Origin: Nocardioidaceae bacterium
Lineage (GTDB): Bacteria > Actinomycetota > Actinomycetes > Propionibacteriales > Nocardioidaceae
Direction of reading: 5' to 3'
NCBI GenBank assembly: GCA_013698435.1
Contig: JACCVA010000293.1
Coordinates: 1-10,329 of the forward strand
DNA: 10,329 bases
Shown here: positions 5,628 to 10,329 of the stretch, piece after piece
Layout of the letters: the number at the start of each line of letters is the position of its first letter
Position numbering within the stretch: position 1 is the first letter of the stretch
Notes under the pieces: generated by a model
What the model was told of the DNA's origin: nothing
What the model saw: only the letters and a program-made list of their open reading frames with translations
The model's database searches: none
Made by a program: the position numbers and the translations under genes

Positions 5628-7118
5628 GTGGACGCCGACTCCCTCGATCGGATGCTGCTGGCAGGCTCGGTCACCTTGCTGCTGGCGATCCTCGCGGTCA
5701 GGGCGTCTTTGCGAATCGGCCTTCCCAGCCTGCTGATCTACCTCGCCATGGGTGTCCTGCTCGGCGAGTCCGTGCTGGGCATCCGCTTCGACGACGCCAA
5801 GACTGCCCACGCACTTGGGTTCGCTGCGCTGGTGGTCATCCTGACCGAGGGTGGTCTCACGACGAAGTGGTCCGACGTACGTCCGTCGCTCAGGGTCGGG
5901 CTGCTGCTGGCCACGCTCGGTATTGCGGTCAGTGTGATCGTGGTGGCGCTCGTCGCGCACTACGTCCTCGGGCTCCCGTGGGAGCTGGCGCTCCTGGTGG
6001 GCGCGATCACGTCGCCGACCGACGCCGCTGCAGTGTTCACTGTGCTCAGATCGGTTCCGTTGCGGCCATCCCTGCGCGGTGCTCTGGAAGTCGAGTCCGG
6101 GCTCAACGACGCTCCCACCGTGCTGCTGGTGGTGCTGCTCAGCGCACCAGGCGGCATCGACGGCGGCGCACTCGGCTTCGCCGGTATCGTCGTCTACGAG
6201 CTGGCCGGCGGCGTGCTCCTCGGCGTACTCGTTGGCTGGGCCGGTGCCTGGGTCCTGCGCCGGGTGGCATTGCCGGCCTCCGGGCTCTACCCGATCACGG
6301 TCTTGGCGATCGCGGTGCTGTCGTACGCCGGCGCCTCCGCGCTGCACGCCAGCGGGTTCGCCGCGGTCTACGTCACCGCGCTGTGGTTGGGGAACGCCGA
6401 CCTGCCGCACCGCACCTCGACCCGCTCGTTCGCAGAGGGGTTCGCGTGGCTGGCGCAGATCGGGCTGTTCATCATGCTGGGTCTGTTGGTGTCTCCGTCG
6501 CAGTTCAGGATCGAGCACCTGGCGGGCGGAGTGGTGATCGGCGCCGTCCTGACCCTGCTCGCCCGCCCGCTCAGCGTGGTCATCTGCGCGCTGCCGCTGC
6601 GGATGCCGTGGCGGGAACAGGGGTTCTTGTCGTTGGCGGGCCTGCGAGGCGCTGTCCCCATCGTGCTGGCAGCGATCCCGGTCGCTGAGGACGTTCCGCG
6701 TTCTGTCGACGTCTTCAACGTCGTCTTTGTGCTGGTGGTCGTGCTGACCGTGGTGACGTCGCCGGCCCTGCCCTGGCTGGCGACCCGCCTCGGTGTCGTC
6801 GAGGAACGCTCGCGCGACGCAGAGGTGGAGGCCGCCCCACTGGAACGCATCGCGGCCGACCTGCTCCAGGTCCGTATCACGCAGCAGTCGCGGCTGCACG
6901 GCGTCGAGATCGGGGAGCTCCGGCTGACGCCGGGCACCAGCGTTTCGCTGATCGTGCGTGACGAGACCAGCTTCACGCCCGATGTGCGTACGTCCTTGAG
7001 GCGAGGTGACGAGCTGCTCGTCGTCACGCCCCGGCGCGACCGTGACGCCACCGAGCGCCGGCTGCAAGAGGTCAGCCGCCGCGGCCGGTTGGCCCGCTGG
7101 GCGCGCGACGACGGGTGA
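5628..7118 (+). CDS. CPA1-type potassium (or sodium)/proton antiporter with RCK_C domain
   Basis: This 496-residue inner membrane protein exchanges cytoplasmic K+ or Na+ for H+. The membrane part (about 5-395) has roughly 12 hydrophobic segments. The ion-site motifs of the family are GAITSPTDAAAVF, with Asp132, and ESGLND (156-161), with Asn160 and Asp161; GLRGAVPIVLA (338-348) carries the conserved Arg. A cytoplasmic domain at about 408-476 (ERIAADLLQVRI to ELLVVTP) looks like a TrkA/RCK_C regulatory domain, as in NhaP2/CvrA-type K+/H+ antiporters. The protein is shorter than E. coli NhaP2 and lacks a further C-terminal domain. GTG 5628 fits the family N-terminus; the open frame upstream to 5400 runs through the divergent DUF4440 gene. 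The preferred cation cannot be decided from sequence. Confidence 0.9.
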   Translation: MDADSLDRMLLAGSVTLLLAILAVRASLRIGLPSLLIYLAMGVLLGESVLGIRFDDAKTAHALGFAALVVILTEGGLTTKWSDVRPSLRVGLLLATLGIAVSVIVVALVAHYVLGLPWELALLVGAITSPTDAAAVFTVLRSVPLRPSLRGALEVESGLNDAPTVLLVVLLSAPGGIDGGALGFAGIVVYELAGGVLLGVLVGWAGAWVLRRVALPASGLYPITVLAIAVLSYAGASALHASGFAAVYVTALWLGNADLPHRTSTRSFAEGFAWLAQIGLFIMLGLLVSPSQFRIEHLAGGVVIGAVLTLLARPLSVVICALPLRMPWREQGFLSLAGLRGAVPIVLAAIPVAEDVPRSVDVFNVVFVLVVVLTVVTSPALPWLATRLGVVEERSRDAEVEAAPLERIAADLLQVRITQQSRLHGVEIGELRLTPGTSVSLIVRDETSFTPDVRTSLRRGDELLVVTPRRDRDATERRLQEVSRRGRLARWARDDG

Positions 7119-7134
7119 GCCGGCGTACGCCGGC
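7119..7134. terminator. Bidirectional hairpin between convergent genes
   Basis: A perfect 16-bp palindrome (arms GCCGGC around GTAC) begins at the base after the antiporter stop and ends 15 bp before the LytR_C stop. Being symmetric, it can fold in both transcripts. There is no U tract. Position and symmetry suggest a shared terminator. Confidence 0.45.
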
Positions 7135-7149
7135 GCAGGCGGGGAGGTC

Positions 7150-7683
7150 TCAGCCGCTGGCCTGCTTGCAGCCCGCGATGTTCTTGTGCGAGGTGATCTC
7201 AGTGCGGATCGTCGAGTCAACCGACTGGAACTCGTCACCGACCAGCACGTCGATGCCTGGCGACAGCTCGCCCTTGACGACCTTGACCGGCCCGCGGAAC
7301 TGGATGCGCACGAGCCGCACCTCGGGGGACTTTGGCTCCTTGGTGACGATGGTGACGTTGGTGGCTGACATCGCCTCTGGGGCGTTCGAGGCCACACCGT
7401 CCTTGAAGCCCTTGGACGTCAACGCGTCGAGCGTCTCGCCGGCGATTCCCGGGAGCTGGCCGGCGTTGTAGATGTTGACGCGGATGTCTTCAGCCCTGAC
7501 GGCTTGGCCCTTCTTGAAACGCTTGACCGACGTGCACCCGGGAGTCTTCTTCGTTGCCGGGGTCTGCGTCGCGGCGTTGTCCTTGTCTTGGTCTGGGCTG
7601 ACGATCGTGCTCCAGCCGTAGTAGGCAGCACCCAGCAGGATGCCCAGCAGCACCAGCATGGTGACCGGGGTCTTCCAGTTCAC
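7150..7683 (-). CDS. Membrane-anchored LytR C-terminal domain protein
   Basis: This 177-residue protein has an N-terminal membrane anchor (about 6-27) after a basic start (MNWK), a polar linker rich in Thr, Asp and Lys (30-60), and an extracytoplasmic LytR_C domain starting near IRVNIYNAGQLPGIAGETLDAL (67-88). LytR_C domains usually follow an LCP phosphotransferase domain; here the domain stands alone, so no catalytic role is claimed. Two cysteines, Cys50 and Cys172, flank the domain and could form a disulfide outside the membrane. The GTG start at 7683 is preceded by GGGAGG at 4 nt spacing. It lies 70 bp downstream of the VapB-like gene on the same strand and is convergent with the antiporter. 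A cell-envelope role is inferred from the domain only. Confidence 0.88.
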   Translation of the reverse strand: MNWKTPVTMLVLLGILLGAAYYGWSTIVSPDQDKDNAATQTPATKKTPGCTSVKRFKKGQAVRAEDIRVNIYNAGQLPGIAGETLDALTSKGFKDGVASNAPEAMSATNVTIVTKEPKSPEVRLVRIQFRGPVKVVKGELSPGIDVLVGDEFQSVDSTIRTEITSHKNIAGCKQASG

Positions 7684-7753
7684 GCTGCCTCCCTTCGGCC
7701 CTGCCAGCCTAATCCCACCCGCTCGGGATCAGGTCAGCTCAAGATCAGCACGG

Positions 7754-8050
7754 TCATCCCGAGATGACGTGGATGCGGGCGTGCACGACGTGACGCTGCT
7801 GCAGTGCGGCGCGGAGTGCACGGTGCAGCCCGTCCTCGAGGTAGAGCTCGCCTTGCCACTCGACCACATGGGCGAACAGGTCGCCGAAGAACGTCGAGTC
7901 CTCGTCGAGCAGTGTCGCCAGGTCAAGGGTGTCCTTGGTGGTGACGAGCTGGTCGAGGCGAATCTGGTGCGGCGGCAGCTGGGCCCAGTCACGCATCCGC
8001 AGACCGTGGTCGGGGTACGGGCGCGCGTCACGGACCCCTTTGAAAATCAC
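7754..8050 (-). CDS. Small VapB-annotated / ParB-like conserved actinobacterial protein
   Basis: This 98-residue cytoplasmic protein belongs to a conserved actinobacterial family that I recall being labelled VapB-family antitoxin and found beside LytR_C genes. No VapC toxin (PIN domain) is next to it, so that label is doubtful. Visible parts are a start MIFKGV, a variable segment, the conserved RLDQLVTTKDTLDLATLLDEDSTFFGD (31-57), and LYLEDGLHRALRAAL (69-83). The DGLHRALRAA motif resembles the DGxHR-xxAA core of ParB/sulfiredoxin-like folds. GTG 8050 was chosen because the family begins with IFK and a -10-like TAGACT ends 7 nt upstream without any ribosome site. The longer frame to 8221 would overlap the divergent ATPase promoter. 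It probably heads a two-gene unit with the LytR_C gene. Confidence 0.8.
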   Translation of the reverse strand: MIFKGVRDARPYPDHGLRMRDWAQLPPHQIRLDQLVTTKDTLDLATLLDEDSTFFGDLFAHVVEWQGELYLEDGLHRALRAALQQRHVVHARIHVISG

Positions 8051-8057
8051 CCGCGTG

Positions 8058-8063
8058 AGTCTA
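8058..8063 (-). promoter_or_regulatory. Candidate -10 box of the VapB-like gene (leaderless)
   Basis: TAGACT on the minus strand ends 7 nt (CACGCGG) before the GTG at 8050. No Shine-Dalgarno match is present. The predicted transcript starts at the initiation codon. No good -35 match was found. Confidence 0.4.
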
Positions 8064-8164
8064 AGCCTTGCCGGGCCACCCGGTCCTGCTGCGAGCCACC
8101 CCGTGCGAACCGTGCCGGAACTGTGACCTCGGCCGGCGGACCAGGTGGACGCCGCGCGCGACGC

Positions 8165-8213
8165 TAGTCTTGTCGCGCTGAGACGGCCTTCAGCTCGCCG
8201 CCTGGACGAGGAG
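8165..8213 (+). promoter_or_regulatory. Candidate -10 box and ribosome site of the DUF853 ATPase gene
   Basis: TAGTCT (8165-8170) fits TANNNT and would give a leader of about 40 nt. GAGGAG (8208-8213) lies 6 nt before ATG 8220 and settles that start over the in-frame start at 8145. No convincing -35 was seen, so the promoter part is weak and the ribosome site is good. Confidence 0.4.
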
Positions 8214-8219
8214 ACGCCC

Positions 8220-9953
8220 ATGACCCAGCCTGCGGCCGAGGGCTGCCCTCCCAGCCTGGCGGACGCGGCGACAAGAGCGACAGCACCGCCGAGCCCCCCG
8301 GACAGTCCACCTACCGGTGCCGGTACGCCGACACTGGCCGCGCTGGGCGAGCAGGCGAGCGAGATCGCGGCCGGCTACGCGTTCGAGGAGCCGTCACTTC
8401 AGCTGGGCCGGCTGGTCGAGGGTGTCGACGTCGTGCCTGTCGACGTACGCATCCCGCTCAGCATGCTGAACCGGCACGGTCTGGTTGCCGGTGCCACCGG
8501 CACCGGCAAGACCAAGACCCTGCAGCTGCTGGCCGAGCTGCTCTCCGCCCAAGGTGTTCCGGTCTTCGCAGCCGACATCAAGGGTGACCTCTCGGGGCTG
8601 GCGACCCCCGGCAAGGGGGACGAGAAGCTGCTCAACCGCACTGCGTCGCTGGGCCAGGCGTGGCAGGCCACGTCGTTCCCCGTGGAGTTCCTCGCCCTCG
8701 GCGGTCAAGGCACCGGGGTACCCGTGCGCGTGACCATGACGTCGTTCGGACCGACTCTGCTGGCCAAGGTGCTCGGGCTCAATGAGACTCAGGAGTCCTC
8801 GCTCGGCCTGGTCTTCCATTACGCCGACCAAGCGGGGCTGCCGCTGCTGGACCTCGAAGACCTGCGGTCGGTCGTGACGTTCCTGATCAGCGCAGAGGGC
8901 AAGCCCGAGCTCAAGGCGCTCGGCGGTCTGTCGAGTGCGACAGCAGGCGTCATCTTGCGTGAGCTCATCGGGTTCGCCGACCAAGGCGCTGACCGCTTCT
9001 TCGGAGAACCGGAGTTCGACACGGCCGACCTGCTGCGCACCGCGGCCGACGGCAGGGGGGTCATCTCGCTGCTGGAGCTGCCGCACCTCCAGGACCGGCC
9101 GACGGTCTTCTCGACGTTCCTGATGTGGCTGCTCGCCGACCTCTTCCACGACCTCCCCGAGGAGGGGGACCTCGACAAGCCGAAGCTCGTGTTCTTCTTC
9201 GATGAGGCGCACCTGCTCTTTGATGAGTCGTCCAAGGCCTTCCTCACCGCGATCGAACAGACGGTGCGGCTCGTGCGGTCCAAGGGTGTCGGCGTCTTCT
9301 TCGTCACCCAGAGCCCTACCGACGTGCCCGACTCGGTGCTCGCCCAGCTCGGTTCCCGGGTGCAGCATCAGCTGCGTGCGCACACGCCAAATGACGCCAA
9401 GGCACTCCGGGCGACCGTCAGCACCTATCCCAAGTCGGCGTACGACCTCGAGGAGGTGCTTACGCAGCTCGGCATCGGGGAGGCGATCGTGACGGTCATG
9501 AACGAGCGTGGGGCTCCTACCCCCGTCGCGCGGACGCGGCTGCGTGCGCCCGAGTCCCTGCTGGATCCGAGCTCACCGGACACCTTCGCGCACATCCTTG
9601 CCGCGTCGCCGTTGCAGGCGAAGTACGGCCAAGGCGTCGACCGCGAGTCGGCGAACGACATCCTCACCAAGCGGCTCGACGAGGCAGCGGCCAAACGGGA
9701 GGCGGAGGACGCCGAGACGGCTGCGGAGAAGGAGGCGGCGAAGACGGCGGCGAAGCGGCCCACGTCCAAGCCTGCAAAGAAGGCCTCGAAGCGTTCGCAC
9801 ACCAAGCCGGCCGATACCTGGACGTCGGGGGAGTCGGGAGATGTGCTCGGCGGCATTGCAGGCAGCCCAGAGTTCCAGGACTTCCTGCGCCGCAGCGGCA
9901 AGACGCTCGCCCGGCAGATCATCCGTGGCGCCTTCAGAGTCGGCCGGCGTTGA
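8220..9953 (+). CDS. DUF853 / HerA-like P-loop ATPase (YjgR family)
   Basis: This 577-residue cytoplasmic ATPase is related to E. coli YjgR and to the FtsK/HerA superfamily, which forms hexameric DNA translocases. The family's substrate and cellular role are not established. Walker A is GATGTGKT (91-98), Walker B is LVFFFDEAH (323-331) with catalytic Glu329, and a sensor-like TQSP is at 363-366. NRHGLVAGATGTGKT, ADIKGDLSGLA and KLVFFFDEAHLLF match YjgR closely. It carries a Pro/Thr/Ala-rich N-terminal extension of about 60 residues. An Ala/Lys/Glu-rich linker (about 488-535) is probably disordered or coiled, followed by a conserved C-terminal patch GGIAGSPEFQDFLRRSGKTLARQIIRG. The start at 8220 is fixed by GAGGAG. 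The gene is monocistronic and ends before a 10-bp hairpin at 9992. Confidence 0.92.
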   Translation: MTQPAAEGCPPSLADAATRATAPPSPPDSPPTGAGTPTLAALGEQASEIAAGYAFEEPSLQLGRLVEGVDVVPVDVRIPLSMLNRHGLVAGATGTGKTKTLQLLAELLSAQGVPVFAADIKGDLSGLATPGKGDEKLLNRTASLGQAWQATSFPVEFLALGGQGTGVPVRVTMTSFGPTLLAKVLGLNETQESSLGLVFHYADQAGLPLLDLEDLRSVVTFLISAEGKPELKALGGLSSATAGVILRELIGFADQGADRFFGEPEFDTADLLRTAADGRGVISLLELPHLQDRPTVFSTFLMWLLADLFHDLPEEGDLDKPKLVFFFDEAHLLFDESSKAFLTAIEQTVRLVRSKGVGVFFVTQSPTDVPDSVLAQLGSRVQHQLRAHTPNDAKALRATVSTYPKSAYDLEEVLTQLGIGEAIVTVMNERGAPTPVARTRLRAPESLLDPSSPDTFAHILAASPLQAKYGQGVDRESANDILTKRLDEAAAKREAEDAETAAEKEAAKTAAKRPTSKPAKKASKRSHTKPADTWTSGESGDVLGGIAGSPEFQDFLRRSGKTLARQIIRGAFRVGRR

Positions 9954-9979
9954 GTGTGAACCGGTGAGTGTGACCCGGT
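9952..9979 (+). repeat. Tandem 14-bp repeat after the ATPase gene
   Basis: Two adjacent copies, GAGTGTGAACCGGT and GAGTGTGACCCGGT, differ at one base. The first overlaps the ATPase stop codon. They may be slippage duplicates and have no known role. Confidence 0.7.
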
Positions 9980-9991
9980 GAGGCTGAATCC

Positions 9992-10014
9992 GCCGGCTCG
10001 GACGCCGAGTCGGC
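9992..10014 (+). terminator. Terminator-like hairpin of the DUF853 ATPase gene
   Basis: Arms GCCGGCTCGG and CCGAGTCGGC form a 10-bp stem with one G-U pair in plus-strand RNA around the loop ACG, 38 bp after the stop. No U tract follows. The stem is the strongest GC hairpin seen in this gap. Confidence 0.5.
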
Positions 10015-10049
10015 CAGCCGGTCAGCGCGCCGAGTCGCTAGCCGGTCAG
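10003..10049 (+). repeat. Imperfect direct repeat of 22-23 bp
   Basis: Unit 10003-10025 (CGCCGAGTCG, GCC, AGCCGGTCAG) recurs at 10028-10049 as CGCCGAGTCG, CT, AGCCGGTCAG. The first unit contains the right arm of the terminator hairpin at 9992, so the second copy offers an alternative pairing partner. It is probably a local duplication. Confidence 0.7.
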
Positions 10050-10075
10050 TCCGTGCCCGCGGCACCCGCGCCGCA

Positions 10076-10122
10076 TTCTTGAGATCAATATCGATCTCAG
10101 AGACCAAAATTGATCTCAAGAA
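10076..10122. repeat. 47-bp AT-rich imperfect palindrome 3' of tRNA-Ser(GGA)
   Basis: Perfect 14-bp outer arms TTCTTGAGATCAAT (10076-10089) and ATTGATCTCAAGAA (10109-10122) flank a further near-palindromic core centred on 10099. In all, 20 of 23 positions per arm are complementary in DNA. In minus-strand RNA two of the three mismatches become G-U pairs, giving 22 of 23. It is also a tandem pair of about 19 bp (GAGATCAATATCGATCTCA and GAGACCAAAATTGATCTCA), each itself palindromic. GC is 16 of 47, far below its surroundings. No U tract follows on either strand. It could be a terminator or processing hairpin for the tRNA, a double operator, or a remnant of a mobile repeat. Confidence 0.85.
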
Positions 10123-10171
10123 CTTACGGACCGCCGTACTCCGCCGCGGCTTTTTAGTTGCGTTGTCACGA

Positions 10172-10259
10172 TGGCGGAGGATAGGGGATTCGAACCCCTG
10201 AGAGCTTTCACTCAACACGCTTTCCAAGCGTGCGCACTAGGCCACTATGCGAATCCTCC
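10172..10259 (-). tRNA. tRNA-Ser(GGA), CCA encoded
   Basis: On the minus strand GGAGGAT pairs with ATCCTCC, followed by discriminator G and an encoded CCA (10174-10172). The anticodon stem CACGC/GCGTG holds loop TTGGAAA with anticodon GGA at 10225-10223, reading UCC and UCU. A long variable arm is present, as in class II tRNAs, and the T arm is AGGGG TTCGAAT CCCCT. It shares the anticodon stem and promoter layout with the tRNA-Ser(CGA) gene at 4619 but lies in the opposite orientation. Confidence 0.97.
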
Positions 10260-10266
10260 GTGGAGG

Positions 10267-10296
10267 AGGCTAGCGCGTGGGCGATCGTTCATCGAA
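10267..10296 (-). promoter_or_regulatory. Candidate promoter of tRNA-Ser(GGA)
   Basis: On the minus strand TTCGAT (10296-10291), an 18-bp spacer and TAGCCT (10272-10267) end 7 nt before the mature 5' end at 10259. The spacing is identical to that of the tRNA-Ser(CGA) gene, which supports both calls. Confidence 0.45.
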
Positions 10297-10329
10297 ATCG
10301 TGCATGGGTCTTCCGCAGGCGGGCAGCCG

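Noticed and set aside
5571..7397. 608-codon minus-strand frame opposite the antiporter
   Set aside because: It is the longest shadow in the window, with Gln/Arg/His-rich translation and no motif. The plus-strand antiporter explains the region.
7754..8050. Toxin-antitoxin module
   Set aside because: A VapB-like label comes to mind for this family, but no toxin gene is adjacent and the sequence lacks a clear antitoxin DNA-binding pattern.
8394..9383. 329-codon minus-strand frame opposite the DUF853 ATPase
   Set aside because: Antisense to Walker A and B coding sequence, with no family resemblance.
10131..10155. GCCGCGGC followed by TTTTT as an intrinsic terminator
   Set aside because: The U run is good, but only about 4 bp can pair upstream with a usable loop. 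The hairpin at 9992 is a better terminator for the ATPase gene.
9934..10227. 97-codon minus-strand frame across the tRNA-Ser(GGA) gene
   Set aside because: It starts inside the tRNA and runs through the repeats and palindrome, so coding is implausible.
10076..10259. tRNA-associated integration (att) site
   Set aside because: No integrase, no duplicated tRNA 3' end and no island genes are seen in the window. The palindrome does not repeat tRNA sequence.
1..10329. CRISPR array, insertion sequence or phage genes
   Set aside because: No regularly spaced repeats, transposase, integrase or phage structural motifs were found. The only repeats are the short ones near 9952-10122.

Overview
The window is a strongly GC-rich actinobacterial (Actinomycetota) chromosomal segment. 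Evidence for this is the frequent GTG starts, the three-part proton-translocating transhydrogenase, the actinobacterial tadA-associated protein next to tadA, the stand-alone LytR_C protein, and the extended DUF853/HerA-like ATPase. The order upp / tadA-associated gene / tadA / tRNA-Ser, then LytR_C, then a second tRNA-Ser, resembles a housekeeping neighbourhood that I recall from several actinobacterial orders. I cannot name the genus. No transposase, integrase, phage gene or CRISPR array is visible.

Layout. (1) 1-2571, plus strand: pntAA (5' end outside the window), pntAb and pntB overlap by 4 bases at each junction and encode the NAD(P) transhydrogenase that makes NADPH from NADH using the proton gradient. 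(2) 2684-2800: an unrecognised 38-residue membrane peptide with a glycine tail. (3) 2835-3476, minus: upp, uracil salvage. (4) 3558-4551, plus: an acidic tadA-associated protein and tadA, the tRNA adenosine-to-inosine editing enzyme, followed by tRNA-Ser(CGA) at 4619. (5) 5515 down to 4731, minus: a DUF4440/NTF2-like protein and a small cupin, probably co-transcribed. (6) 5628-7118, plus: a CPA1-type K+ or Na+/H+ antiporter with a C-terminal RCK_C-like domain. (7) 8050 down to 7150, minus: a small VapB-annotated/ParB-like protein and a membrane-anchored LytR_C protein. (8) 8220-9953, plus: a DUF853/HerA-like P-loop ATPase. (9) 10259 down to 10172, minus: tRNA-Ser(GGA).

The genes serve redox balance, pyrimidine salvage, tRNA modification, ion homeostasis and envelope functions. 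They do not form one pathway. I see no convincing new multi-gene system.

The points most worth a second look are small. A 47-bp near-perfect AT-rich palindrome lies 3' of tRNA-Ser(GGA). Its imperfections become G-U pairs only in the RNA of the tRNA strand. Both tRNA-Ser genes carry the same promoter layout, predicting transcription from the mature 5' end. Three protein genes (upp, the antiporter, the VapB-like gene) have a -10-like hexamer exactly 7 nt before the start codon, suggesting leaderless mRNAs. The proton-channel histidine of the transhydrogenase appears to sit in PntAb rather than PntB. The VapB-like gene looks more like a ParB/sulfiredoxin-type protein than an antitoxin.
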